Origin: Arsukibacterium tuosuense
Lineage (GTDB): Bacteria > Pseudomonadota > Gammaproteobacteria > Enterobacterales > Alteromonadaceae
Length of the DNA: 64,000 nt
NCBI RefSeq assembly: GCF_900215315.1
Contig: NZ_OBEB01000001.1
Span: 909,571-973,570, forward strand
Direction of reading: 5' to 3'
Part shown: positions 8,998 to 18,600 of the stretch, in pieces
Layout: each line of letters begins with the position of its first letter
Position numbering within the stretch: the first letter of the stretch is position 1
The notes under the pieces: model-generated
What the model was told of the DNA's origin: nothing
The model's database searches: none
Seen by the model: the letters and a program-made list of their open reading frames with translations, nothing else
Program-made: the position numbers and the translations under genes

Positions 8998-10194
8998 TCA
9001 GCCTTTCAGGACAGTGGCTACCGACCTGGCGAAGTAATCGATATTGCTATGGTTCAAGCCAGCTATGCTTACCCGGCTTGAGCCGACCATATAGATACTG
9101 AATTCGGCTTTTAAGCGGTCGATTTGTGCTTTAGTGATGCCCAGGAAGCTGAACATACCATGCTGGCGGGTAATAAAGCTGAAATCGTCCGTTACTCCTT
9201 CTGCCGCTAATTTATCAATAATCAGCTGGCGGTAATCATTGATCCGGTTGCGCATTTCGGCCAGTTCCTGATGCCATAACGCGGTCAGCTCGTTGCTATC
9301 CAGAATATGGCTGACAATAATAGCGCCATGAGCCGGTGGCATTGAATAGATGCTACGCACCACACTTAACAAATTAACCCGGGCAATCTCGGCGACCTTG
9401 CTGTCTGTCGCCACTATACTGACTGCACCAATCCGCTCGCGGTACAAGCCAAAGTTCTTTGAACACGAACTGCACAACAATAACTCCGGCACGTTATCAG
9501 CCAGATAACGCAGGCCCGCAGCATCTTCATCCAGACCGGTACCAAAACCCTGATAGGCCATATCCACTAACGGGGTAAAGCCACGCTCTTTAGCAATGGC
9601 AGTAAAGCGTTGCCACTGTTCAAAATTTAAATCCATACCACTGGGGTTGTGACAGCAGGCATGCACCAGCACCACATCACCGGCCGGGATGTTATTCAGG
9701 TCGGCAAACATTTGCTCGGTCTGCAGACCTTTTGTGTTGTAGTCATAATAGGCGTATTCTCTAACCTTTAAACCCGCAGCCTGAAACAAAGAAATATGAT
9801 TTGCCCAGGTAGGCGTGGTAACCCAGATAGTCGCATTGGGGTTAGCCCGTTTAATAAATTCGGCGGCGACCCGCAGGGCGCCGGTGCCGCCTGGGGTGTG
9901 GGCGGTGGTAACCCGGTTAGCCAGTAACACCTGATGCGCCGGGCCAAACGCCAGTTTTTCAATATGCGCATTAAAATTAAGATCACCGGCCATACCAATA
10001 TAGGTTTTGCTGTCTTCCTGTTGCAGGCGCAGTGCCTCAGCTTCTTTGACACATTTAAGTACCGCGGTATGGCCCTGTTCATCTTTATACACCCCTACCC
10101 CTAAATCTACCTTGTTCGGGTTCGGATCTGCTTTGTATTCGGCCATCAGGCCCAGAATAGGATCAGTGGCAACCGATTGTAACTGAGAAAACAT
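8998..10194 (-). CDS. tyrB: Aromatic amino acid aminotransferase (TyrB/AspC family)
   Basis: This PLP-dependent class I aminotransferase catalyses the last step of tyrosine and phenylalanine synthesis (and can act on aspartate). Its 398 residues match the family length. The N-terminus (LGVGVYKDEQGHTAVLKCVK) and the PLP lysine region (CSSCSKNFGLYRERIGAV) are canonical; the C-terminal arginine motif is in SSRVSIAGLN. TyrB versus AspC cannot be settled by eye, but the aromatic pathway genes at 25-33 kb make TyrB attractive. Single gene ending in a strong terminator. Confidence 0.88.
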   Translation of the reverse strand: MFSQLQSVATDPILGLMAEYKADPNPNKVDLGVGVYKDEQGHTAVLKCVKEAEALRLQQEDSKTYIGMAGDLNFNAHIEKLAFGPAHQVLLANRVTTAHTPGGTGALRVAAEFIKRANPNATIWVTTPTWANHISLFQAAGLKVREYAYYDYNTKGLQTEQMFADLNNIPAGDVVLVHACCHNPSGMDLNFEQWQRFTAIAKERGFTPLVDMAYQGFGTGLDEDAAGLRYLADNVPELLLCSSCSKNFGLYRERIGAVSIVATDSKVAEIARVNLLSVVRSIYSMPPAHGAIIVSHILDSNELTALWHQELAEMRNRINDYRQLIIDKLAAEGVTDDFSFITRQHGMFSFLGITKAQIDRLKAEFSIYMVGSSRVSIAGLNHSNIDYFARSVATVLKG

Positions 10195-10317
10195 AAGGCT
10201 CTACCTGGTTAAAATGTTCAATAAAAGTAAGCGGCGTGCTTACTTGCTTGGGTAACTTGTTAGCGTAACTTATTTTGGTAACTTACTTATTCTGTTAACT
10301 GACGTAGGGTAACGTAC

Positions 10318-10995
10318 TTATGGTAAATACTCCGGCACGACCAGACACACCGCCACCAGTAACGCCATCGCAGCAGACGTAAAAATGGCTTGTTGAAAAT
10401 GCTCGGCATCGACAATACCGGCTATTTTGCCTGATTGGTCAAACAGAGGCAAACAGGCTTCGGCCTGTACTTTAGGATCGCAGGTATAATATTCACCTCC
10501 TGCCGCTAAATAGTCAGGCACACTGTTGATCACCCGGGCCCGGCCGGACAAACCAACGGTACTGTTGTTACTGATTTTGGCAAATTCGCTGTTAAGTGGA
10601 AACTCTGGCCGCGAAGGTGCACCGTAGTAAGCCAGCTTCACCAGCACCTGCTCAGCGTCGACATTCGGCCGTGCCTGATAAATACCAAACCAGTCCTGAC
10701 CACTATACTCCCGATAGTAGCCGGCAATAGCACTCAGTTTACTCAGCGCAAGTTGGTTAGCCGGGGTTTGGCCACCTAAAATTGGCAACAACGAATAGGG
10801 TTCGGCCGCCAGCTGACCAAATAAACTGCAGGCTCCCCCCTCACCCAGCTCCGGCACCTGAAATTGCCAGTGCACCTCGCCGCTTGCCGTCTGCAGATAG
10901 TCAGTTAAGCCCCGCCTGATATGTTCAACCTCTGCGCTGATATCGCCATACTCGTCCAGCAACCCACTGCGTTGTAAATATTCAAATGCCTGCAT
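10318..10995 (-). CDS. GAF-domain protein resembling free-methionine-R-sulfoxide reductase, cysteines degenerate
   Basis: The C-terminal half of this 225-residue protein aligns by eye with the fRMsr (YebR/MsrC) GAF domain: a WFGIY strand near 102, VPDY near 159, CDPKVQAEACLPL near 172-184 and GIVDAEHF near 193-200. Cys172 matches the catalytic Cys118 of the E. coli enzyme, and Glu179, Asp196 and Glu198 match its ligand-binding acids Glu125, Asp141 and Asp143. The counterparts of Cys84 and Cys94 are absent. An N-terminal extension of about 90 residues and a hydrophobic tail (205-220) are unusual. Function is uncertain: a one-cysteine reductase or a ligand sensor. msrA lies two genes away. Confidence 0.65.
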   Translation of the reverse strand: MQAFEYLQRSGLLDEYGDISAEVEHIRRGLTDYLQTASGEVHWQFQVPELGEGGACSLFGQLAAEPYSLLPILGGQTPANQLALSKLSAIAGYYREYSGQDWFGIYQARPNVDAEQVLVKLAYYGAPSRPEFPLNSEFAKISNNSTVGLSGRARVINSVPDYLAAGGEYYTCDPKVQAEACLPLFDQSGKIAGIVDAEHFQQAIFTSAAMALLVAVCLVVPEYLP

Positions 10996-11154
10996 ACTTC
11001 ACCGGGCTATAGCCATCCAGATTTCTAAAAGAGGCGCTATTTTAGCAGAAGCGCTTAAAAAGCCAAGTCAGCCTGAGAAAAACTTGCTGCTATGTCATTC
11101 GCTCGGTAAGCTGGCGCTAATTGCAACCAACCCTTTATGGTTTCAACATAGGTT

Positions 11155-11550
11155 ATGGCTCAGAAAATCTCCCTCGCCGACTGGCAACAACAGCTGGGCC
11201 GCAGTGCCAGCAACCCTGAAAATGATAGCAGCGACAATCTTGTATACAGCACCGACCAGGGCAAAGTGGTAAAACCCAAACCGGCTGAAACGGGCGGTAT
11301 TGCTTATCCTGATGGCGCAATACGGCTACGTAGGGAAAAAAAGGGCCGCGGCGGTAAAACGGTACTTACTATCAGCGGTATCGCAAAACCAGTAACTGAA
11401 CTTACTGAAATATGTGCAGCGTTAAAAAAGAAGTGTGCCTGCGGTGGCGCCGTTAAAGATGGCATTATTGAAATTCAGGCCGATAAACGACAACTTATTG
11501 AGCAGCATTTAAGCCAGCTCGGTTTTAACGTTAAATGGTCTGGCGGTTAA
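11155..11550 (+). CDS. yciH: SUI1/eIF1-family protein YciH
   Basis: This is a YciH-type bacterial relative of eukaryotic initiation factor eIF1, thought to inhibit or proof-read translation initiation under stress. The 131-residue protein has the SUI1 core from about residue 55: RREKKGRGGKTVLTISGI, then CACGGAVKDGIIEIQ and the C-terminal FNVKW. The first 25-30 residues are a variable tail that some homologues lack, so a later start is possible but no better ribosome site was seen. It precedes the response regulator by 41 bases. Confidence 0.9.
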   Translation: MAQKISLADWQQQLGRSASNPENDSSDNLVYSTDQGKVVKPKPAETGGIAYPDGAIRLRREKKGRGGKTVLTISGIAKPVTELTEICAALKKKCACGGAVKDGIIEIQADKRQLIEQHLSQLGFNVKWSGG

Positions 11551-11591
11551 GTCAACTGCTGTTGTAGTCAGCGTAAGCTATAGGAATTATC

Positions 11592-12389
11592 ATGCAACAA
11601 TTGTCACCTTCAGATCTGCATATTCTGCTGGTTGAGCCGTCAGATACCCAACGTAAAATTATCAGTCGCCACCTCTTACAGGAACAAGTGCAGCATATCA
11701 GCGAGGCCAATTCAGTCAGCAGTGCCTTTTTAAAACTGAGTGAACATCAACCCGATTTAATTGCCTGTGCGTTGCATTTTGCCGATGGCACCGCGCTTGA
11801 TCTGCTGCATAAAATTAAGCAAAACCCAAAGCTGGCTGAGATCCCGTTTATGCTGGTGTCCAGCGAGACCCGCAAAGCGACTTTAGAAGAATTTAAACAA
11901 TCTGGCGTGGTAGCTATTCTACCGAAACCTTTTACTACCGCGCATTTGGGCAAGGCGTTAAATGCTGCCATAGACTTATTAAGCCCCAGTGAGCTTGAAC
12001 TATCATTATTTGATGTCCATGACATCAGAGTGCTGGTGGTTGATGACAGCAGATTGGCGCGCAACCATATTAAACGGGTACTTAGCAATTTAGGTATTCA
12101 GCATTTAACAGAAGCAGAAGATGGCCAGCAAGCTATTGAGATCCTAAAACAGCAGATGTTTGATTTGGTGGTAACGGACTACAATATGCCGGAAGTAAAT
12201 GGCCGGGAGTTAACCCAGTACATCCGCGAGAACAGCCAGCAATCACATATTCCGGTGTTAATGGTCACCAGCGAAGCCAACGACACCCACTTAAGTAATA
12301 TTGCCCAGTCCGGCGTTAATGCCATGTGTGACAAACCTTTCGAGCCCGAGCTGGTAAAAGCATTACTGTTTAAACTGCTGGAGCAGTAA
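11592..12389 (+). CDS. Two-receiver (REC-REC) response regulator, first receiver degenerate
   Basis: The 265-residue protein is two CheY-like receiver domains in tandem with no output domain. The second (from about residue 142) is complete: VVDDS acidic pair, VVTDYNMPEVNG phospho-acceptor, the MVTSE threonine region and the CDKPFE lysine. The first keeps the lysine (LPKPF) but has EP in place of the acidic pair and alanine where the acceptor aspartate belongs (LIACALHF), so it should not be phosphorylated. No kinase is adjacent. It may act through protein contacts in chemotaxis or c-di-GMP signalling; this is inference. Confidence 0.85.
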   Translation: MQQLSPSDLHILLVEPSDTQRKIISRHLLQEQVQHISEANSVSSAFLKLSEHQPDLIACALHFADGTALDLLHKIKQNPKLAEIPFMLVSSETRKATLEEFKQSGVVAILPKPFTTAHLGKALNAAIDLLSPSELELSLFDVHDIRVLVVDDSRLARNHIKRVLSNLGIQHLTEAEDGQQAIEILKQQMFDLVVTDYNMPEVNGRELTQYIRENSQQSHIPVLMVTSEANDTHLSNIAQSGVNAMCDKPFEPELVKALLFKLLEQ

Positions 12390-12399
12390 TGCTTTAAAC

Positions 12400-12429
12400 C
12401 CGACAGGCAGCCTTCAGGCTGCCTGTCGG
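12400..12429. terminator. Intrinsic-type hairpin between convergent genes
   Basis: A 13-base perfect stem (12400-12412 with 12417-12429) and a TTCA tetraloop lie just after the response regulator stop and five bases from the M28 peptidase stop. The T-run is weak on both sides, but position and stem strength support a shared terminator. Confidence 0.7.
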
Positions 12430-12434
12430 TCTGT

Positions 12435-14099
12435 CTATTGGCGGTTATAGTCTTTACCAAACACCTTATTAAAAAAGCTGTCGGCCTTCCACAACGGCCG
12501 CTGTGGCGTATTGGCTATATCCAGGGCGATATTAAAATTAATATCAGCAAACACCGCGCCAGCATCGTAGCGGATTGGACCATACTCTTCACTTAAAGTG
12601 GCAATATCATCTGATGGCTTGTGATAATGCTTGGCAAAGAAGCTGCCCCAGATTTTCGCCCCGTCCTGCTGTGGATCTTTCGAGGTGAAGCCGGTCATTA
12701 AAAACACTGCCGGCACCCCTTGTTTTACCAGGGTAAAATGATCTGAACGGGTAAAAATCGCCTGCTCCGGCATCGGGTCGGCACTTAGTGCAATACCTTC
12801 TTTAGCGGCTGCGTTAGCAACGACGTCGCCCAAGGTGGAATGATTAGCACCAAAGGCAATTAAGTCAGCAAACGGATATAACAATACCGGCATATCCAGA
12901 TTAACATTTGCTACCAGGCTCTGCATTGGCCGGGTTGGGTTATGGGCAAAGTAATCGGCGCCAAGTAACCCTCTCTCTTCAGCGGTAACCACCACAAACA
13001 AGATTGAGCGCTTTGGCTTTACCGCCAGCTCGCTGAACATCCGGGCAGTTTCCAGCAAAATCGCCATACCGGCTGCGTTATCCATAGCGCCATTGTTAAT
13101 TTTATCGTCTGAACGTAAGTCGTTGCTAAAGCCAATATGATCCGAGTGGGCAGTAATCACCACATATTCATTGCGTAAATCTGGATCGCTACCCTGCAGT
13201 AGCGCGACCACATTGGGGCTGCTGATTTGCTGATGACTACTGGCCGAGCTTAAACCGGCTTCACTGCTTAACTCAAAACCACGCGGATGCTGGTCCGCCT
13301 CAAGCATACTGAAAATATCAGCCAGGCTTTGTTGTTCCTGCTCAAATAAGCTGGCAGCAGCATCTGGATGCAGATAAGCCCCCGCTTGCAACTTACTATT
13401 GCCATTACCGGGCTCGCCCTCAGCATTCAGCCAGGCTAAGCGTGGCGTATTAAGATAAAGCAGGCTATTGGCATAGGGCCGGGTTTTCTCCTGCTGTGGT
13501 GTGTGAATGGTAATGACACCGATGGCACCGCGCTCAGCTGCCAGCTTGCCTTTGATACTCCCCAGGTAAGCCCGCTCTTCGCTTGGCAGTGATGCCGGTA
13601 AACCGGCCAGTTGTACGACAATCTTGCCCTCAACATCAAGCCCGGCATAATCATCTAAAGCAAACTCCTCAGACACCAAACCGTAACTGACAAATACCAG
13701 AGGCGCGGTCACTGCAACCTCTGTCTGACCAATAGTGGCGCCACTGAAAAACTGCTGCGGGTAGCTTAGCTGCCGCGTCTGATCACCACGTTGAAAGCTC
13801 AGTTTGACGCTTTCCTGCTGCAGCCGGGCTGAGCGCAGCGGTACCTGCTGAAAATAACTGTTGTTATCACCTGCCGGCGCTAACCCCAGTGCCTGAAACT
13901 GACTGGCAATATAATTTGAGGCGATTTGATGGCCACGGCTGCCGGTATCGCGCCCTTCCAGCTCGTCACTGGCCAGAAACTGCAGGTGGGCTGCAATCGC
14001 TGCCGGACGGGCGTTAAGTGGTTGCTCAGATTGATTGCCAACAGAGCAGGCGCTTAGTAACAGCGCCAAAGTGACGCCGCTGGTTAATTTATACAACAT
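12435..14099 (-). CDS. M28-family zinc aminopeptidase, lipoprotein
   Basis: A secreted peptidase of about 554 residues. The start at 14099 gives a clean lipoprotein signal (hydrophobic run ending in LLLSACS, lipobox Cys18) and has GGAGA upstream; the frame stays open 15 codons further but without these features. A PA-like insert lies in the middle. The M28 metal ligands are visible: TAHSDHIG, MDNAAGMAILLE, VTAEERGLLGADYFA and later FTRSDHFTLVKQG. It likely cleaves N-terminal residues from peptides in the periplasm or outer membrane. Its neighbours upstream are two exported amidohydrolase-like proteins, possibly also peptide-processing. Confidence 0.88.
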   Translation of the reverse strand: MLYKLTSGVTLALLLSACSVGNQSEQPLNARPAAIAAHLQFLASDELEGRDTGSRGHQIASNYIASQFQALGLAPAGDNNSYFQQVPLRSARLQQESVKLSFQRGDQTRQLSYPQQFFSGATIGQTEVAVTAPLVFVSYGLVSEEFALDDYAGLDVEGKIVVQLAGLPASLPSEERAYLGSIKGKLAAERGAIGVITIHTPQQEKTRPYANSLLYLNTPRLAWLNAEGEPGNGNSKLQAGAYLHPDAAASLFEQEQQSLADIFSMLEADQHPRGFELSSEAGLSSASSHQQISSPNVVALLQGSDPDLRNEYVVITAHSDHIGFSNDLRSDDKINNGAMDNAAGMAILLETARMFSELAVKPKRSILFVVVTAEERGLLGADYFAHNPTRPMQSLVANVNLDMPVLLYPFADLIAFGANHSTLGDVVANAAAKEGIALSADPMPEQAIFTRSDHFTLVKQGVPAVFLMTGFTSKDPQQDGAKIWGSFFAKHYHKPSDDIATLSEEYGPIRYDAGAVFADINFNIALDIANTPQRPLWKADSFFNKVFGKDYNRQ

Positions 14100-14144
14100 G
14101 GATTCTCCGAAAAAAGTACCAGTGAGGTTAGGAAGCCGGCTCAA

Positions 14145-14238
14145 ACAGGTTAGCCCACGCCGACACGTCGTGAACCCATCCCTGGGGTCTCGTTTCCGCC
14201 CGTCCAGGGCTTCAACGGTCGGCTTAGGGCAAACCTGT
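14145..14238 (-). repeat. Structured intergenic element with 20-base outer stem
   Basis: Arms 14145-14164 and 14218-14238 are imperfect inverted repeats that enclose shorter hairpins. Read on the minus strand these are GCCC-TGGAC-GGGC (14198-14210), a small CG-GAAA-CG, and a 6-base stem closing an AGGGAT loop (14172-14189, one mismatch). It sits between the 432-residue amidohydrolase gene and the M28 peptidase gene on the transcript. The AGGGAT-loop hairpin is shared with the array at 63.2-63.5 kb. Function unknown. Confidence 0.65.
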
Positions 14239-14305
14239 TCTCACCTTCAAGTACAGTTGTAACGCTAATAAGTACTTTTAATTACTAAATATTACCTGAG
14301 CGTGT

Positions 14306-15604
14306 TTACTCTGCGTTGTTATAACGCTGCTTAAACCGCTCGTGCAGCTGTTTATGATGATTATTCAGATCGACTTTACGGCCATCAATCCATAAGTGTT
14401 CAATTTTATGGCCACGATAATCAAAAATATCACCATCTGACACCACTAAACTGGCACTTTTACCCACCTCAATACTGCCCAGCCGGTCAGAGACGCCGGC
14501 AATCGCTGCTGCATCCAGGGTCAGGGCACGCAAGGCATCTTCGCTGCTCAGGCCGTAACGGGTAACATGGCCGGCGGCAAATACCAGATTACGGGTATCC
14601 CAGAAGCCGTCTAATGACAGGGCAATCCGGACACCGGCCTGCCGCAACTGGCCGGGTACCGAAAACGCCTGATCGTAAGCTTCATCACCACGGGTGGGCA
14701 GGCCATAAGGTGCGGTGTAAATCACATCCACCTTGGCTTTAGCCAGCTCATCGGCTAAGCGCCAGCTGTCGCGGCCGCCAACTATTACTAACCGTACCTG
14801 ATATTTTTCTGCCAGCAGCATGGCCTGACGAATTTGCCGTGGGTCGTCCGCGTGGACAAATAGCGGCAAGTCACCGTTAAAAAACTCCAGCATGGCATGC
14901 CAGCGCGAATCTTTCCCGGTGTTTAAACCCGCTTGTTCCGCCAGATAATAAGCATGAGCCTGTTCAAAATACTGATGCAACTCGGCTAATTTTTTCTGCT
15001 GGTTTTCCCGTTGCTTCTCGGCACTGTCCCTTACCCACCAGCCATCCTGAATACTCATCCGCGGCCAGCTAACATGCAGCCCGACATTAGCTTGCACTGT
15101 GGCATCCTGCCAGTTCCAGGCATCCAGCTGCATTAACGCCGAGCGGCCGGTTAACATGGCGCCATCAGGATAAATCAGGCTGTGACTAAAGCCATTGCTG
15201 CGAATTGTCGGGATCACTACCGAATCGGCGTTATAGGCTACCTGCACCTGTAAATCCGGATTGGTCGAGCTGGTTTCCCGATCATCACGGGTAGCCCGCA
15301 CAGCCTCAACTTCAATTAAACCCAGCTGATTAATCAGGGCAATTAACCCCGGGTAAAGATGCTTTCCGGTCAGATCTAACTGCTGCGCATCCGCTGGCAC
15401 AGGCAAATTTGTGCCCACAGCCGCTATTTTGCCGTCAACCAGCAACACATCCTGCTGTGAAGGCGCTGAACTAACACTGTGTACAGTGGCATTTTGCAAC
15501 AACAGAGGCAGTTGTTGTTTAGTACCGGGTACCGGGTTTACTGCCGCTACCGTTGCTGACGTCAGTACTGTTGCCAGCATGACAATTTTGCTTAATATTT
15601 TCAT
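14306..15604 (-). CDS. Exported amidohydrolase-superfamily protein lacking the HxH metal motif
   Basis: The 432-residue protein has a cleavable-looking signal peptide (residues 1-20, ending ATVAA). It keeps the superfamily ends: a small beta-sandwich N-terminus (VLLVDGKIAAVGTNLP) and the C-terminal ALTLDAAAIAGVSDRLGSIEVGKSASLVV block. Where active enzymes have PGxIDxHxH, this protein has LYPGLIALINQLG, so the first zinc ligands are missing. A later LFVHADDP and LSLDGFWDTRN are retained. It may be non-catalytic or a partner of the next-upstream 1042-residue homologue, whose stop is 15 bases before its start. Confidence 0.85.
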   Translation of the reverse strand: MKILSKIVMLATVLTSATVAAVNPVPGTKQQLPLLLQNATVHSVSSAPSQQDVLLVDGKIAAVGTNLPVPADAQQLDLTGKHLYPGLIALINQLGLIEVEAVRATRDDRETSSTNPDLQVQVAYNADSVVIPTIRSNGFSHSLIYPDGAMLTGRSALMQLDAWNWQDATVQANVGLHVSWPRMSIQDGWWVRDSAEKQRENQQKKLAELHQYFEQAHAYYLAEQAGLNTGKDSRWHAMLEFFNGDLPLFVHADDPRQIRQAMLLAEKYQVRLVIVGGRDSWRLADELAKAKVDVIYTAPYGLPTRGDEAYDQAFSVPGQLRQAGVRIALSLDGFWDTRNLVFAAGHVTRYGLSSEDALRALTLDAAAIAGVSDRLGSIEVGKSASLVVSDGDIFDYRGHKIEHLWIDGRKVDLNNHHKQLHERFKQRYNNAE

Positions 15605-15619
15605 CGCTTATGCTACTCC

Positions 15620-18600
15620 CTAATGCTGCAGATACTGATGATTGCTGCTATGCGCATGACCGGCATGCTCAGCATCGTGACCAAAACGCAGTTTTAGCCA
15701 GTCAGCATTATCTTCGCAATGCCAAACCGGGTCATCCTGCTTGTAACCATTGGCAACGCCATTGCGGGCAGAATCACCTGCAGTCAGCACTTTTTGGATC
15801 AGCTGCTGCTTTTCAGCATCCTGAGCAGAGCGCAGCGCAAGATCTTCACTGCGGTCAAAATAACGGGCACCGGCAATCCAGGTTTGTTGCACCTGAGCAT
15901 AAACCGACAATGGATGGTCATCCCACAACACTAAATCAGCTTGCTTACCTTCGGCCAGCGAACCCACTTTGTCATCAATTTTCAGCTGTTTGGCGGGGTT
16001 AATGGTCACCATTTTCAAGGCCTCATGTTCGTCCATACCACAATACATCGGTGATTTAGCCGCTTCCTGATTTAAGCGGCGTAACAGGCCCGGATCATCA
16101 GAGTTAACACTGACTAACAGCCCCTGTTCGTGCATCAGACACGTGTTAGTTGGGATAGCGTCATTCACTTCCATTTTAAACCCCCACCAGTCAGCAAAGG
16201 TCGATACACTGGCGCCATGTTTCTGCATTTCGCTGGCGACTTTGTAGCCTTCCAGAATATGGGTAAAAGTCTGAACGTTAAAGCCCATCTCTTCGGCTAC
16301 TTCAATCAGCATTAAAATCTCTGATGCAACGTAGGAGTGAGTATGGATATGCCGCTTGCCTTCGAGAATTTCGACCAGCGTGTCCAATTGGTAATCGCGC
16401 CGTGGCGCCTGCACTTTGCTTTGCTTGCGCTTAGACAGTTTATTGTATGCCTGCCAGTTGGCCTGATACTCTTTTGCTGCCTGAAAGTTGTCTCGGATAA
16501 AGGTATCGACCCCAATCCGGCTTTGCGGATAGCGGCTGGTAAACTCACTGCCCCAATTTGATTGCTTAACGTTTTCGCCCAGTGCAAACTTAATGCTGCC
16601 CGGGGCGCCGGCAAACTTAATACCTTCAGCCGCCTCACCCCAACGCAAGCTGATAATTTGCGCCCGGCCGCCGATTGGGTTGGCACTGCCATGCAATAAC
16701 TGCACTGTTGTTACGCCGCCGGCCAAACCACGATAGATATTGATATCATCCGGATTAACCACATCACCGATGTGAACTTCCGCGGTATTGGCATGACTCC
16801 CTTCATTAACACCCTGCTCGGTGGCAATATGTGAGTGCTCATCAATAATGCCGGGCGTAACATGCATATCCTTGCCATCAATAATGGTATAGCCTCGCGG
16901 GGTACTTAGCTGCTGACCAATCCGGCTTATTTTGCCATCCCGGACAATAATATCTGCGTTTTCTAGTACCCCTTGCTCGGTTGCTGTCCACAGCGTGGCA
17001 TTTTTAATATGCAGGTTTTGCTGCTGGGGCAAGCTTTCCCGGCCAAATGCCCGGTTTGGATACGTCAGTTTCGATACCATCGGCGCAGGCATCTTATCAG
17101 CTTTAGGCTCGGTAGCTGGGGCAGCCGTCCGTTCAGCGTTTACTGTCAGCTGACTGCCGTCAGCCTGTTGCCAGCGACCGGTTAATGCTGTGCCACGTAA
17201 AACACCGCTGAACTGGGCAACTTCAGTGGTACCCATCAACTTTTGCAGCGATGCGCTGAATTGCAGATTCTGGCCCTGTACCACCAGATGTTTTAATTCT
17301 ACTTTCTGTTCAGCCAGTTTCAGCTCGCCCTTAACTTTCGGGGCATGGCCGCTGAGGGTCAGTTCAAAGTTATTGCCTGCCACATTCAACTGATAATTGC
17401 CGGCAAATTGTGGTGCATCAAGCGGGGTAAACTCGCGCAGCTTGCCACGCAGCCAGGTAGCGACAATTTCACCATCTGCGAACAGGTCGCCACGGCTGAC
17501 CACGATATCGGCCTGATAACCACTGGCAATTTTACCTAATTGCTGGTCCAGACCGAGCATGCTGGCTGGCACAGTTGTTAATGCTGCCAACGCCTGTTGC
17601 TGGCTCAGACCATGTTTAACAGCGGTACGCAGGTTAGGTAAGAAGTCTTCTTTTTTCTTCAGGCCATGGCTGGTCAGGGCAAAACGCACCCCAGCCTCTG
17701 CCAGCGCCGCCGGATTAGCCGGCGCACGTTCCCAGTGGCGCAAATCGGCCAGGCTAACGTCAAGATGCTGATCAGGTAGCGTCACTTCCGGTGCAGCCGG
17801 AAAAGTCAGTGGCAATACCAGGGTGCGGCCACTGGCTTTTACTGCAGCCAGACGGTTATATTCATGACCAGAACCTAAAATAGCAGCGTTGCTGATATTA
17901 AATTCGGCCAGTAACTTGTCTGCCCTTAGCAGGGCCCGCTCGTCACTGGTATCAAATAACACCCCTCGTTGCGGCGCCTTCGCCACATTAGCCAGCGCGG
18001 CATTATACTCTACCCCGCCGTTAACGAAGCGGAAGTCTTCTTTGCTTTGCGCCGCCTGGTACCAGTTGGCATCGGCAAATGTCTGACGAATAAGGGCAAT
18101 GCTGCCCATCAGCGATGACGGATAGCTCTGTTTCGAGCTGCCTTTACTGAATGACATAAACTGCTGGCTGTCAGCTTTCAGGATCAGGTCGTTCGGCAGG
18201 CCGCTATCAAGTGATGCAACAAAACCGGTGCCCCTGAAAATACCGTCATGGCGTGCAGCCTGCACGACGGTAAAGCCCTGTTTCAGCAACTCATCGGCTG
18301 CTTTGGGGTCAGGCTTAAACTTATCTGCCCAGCGCTGCTGCGCATGAATAGCGTCATTAGCAGCATTGCCACCCACCCGCTCGTTTTCATATACCGGCTT
18401 ACCACCAAAACTAAAGCCTTCCGTTTTGCCGGCTTCGGGCACACCATACTGACTGTATGGGTCAATAAACCCCGGATACAGGTGATAACCACTTAAATCA
18501 ATAGTCTGATAACCGTCAGGTACCCCTATCTTGCTACTGACGCTTTCAATTTTACCATCACGGATTAACACCATAGCTGAGGGCAGGCTTTTACCCGGCT

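Noticed and set aside
14145..14238. Element with outer inverted arms as an integron attC site
   Set aside because: Length and arms are suggestive, but neither end fits the RYYYAAC/GTTRRRY core, and there is no integrase or cassette structure nearby.
15610..16002. 130-codon plus-strand frame inside the amidohydrolase gene
   Set aside because: Histidine/glutamine-rich opposite-strand shadow of a clearly conserved coding region.
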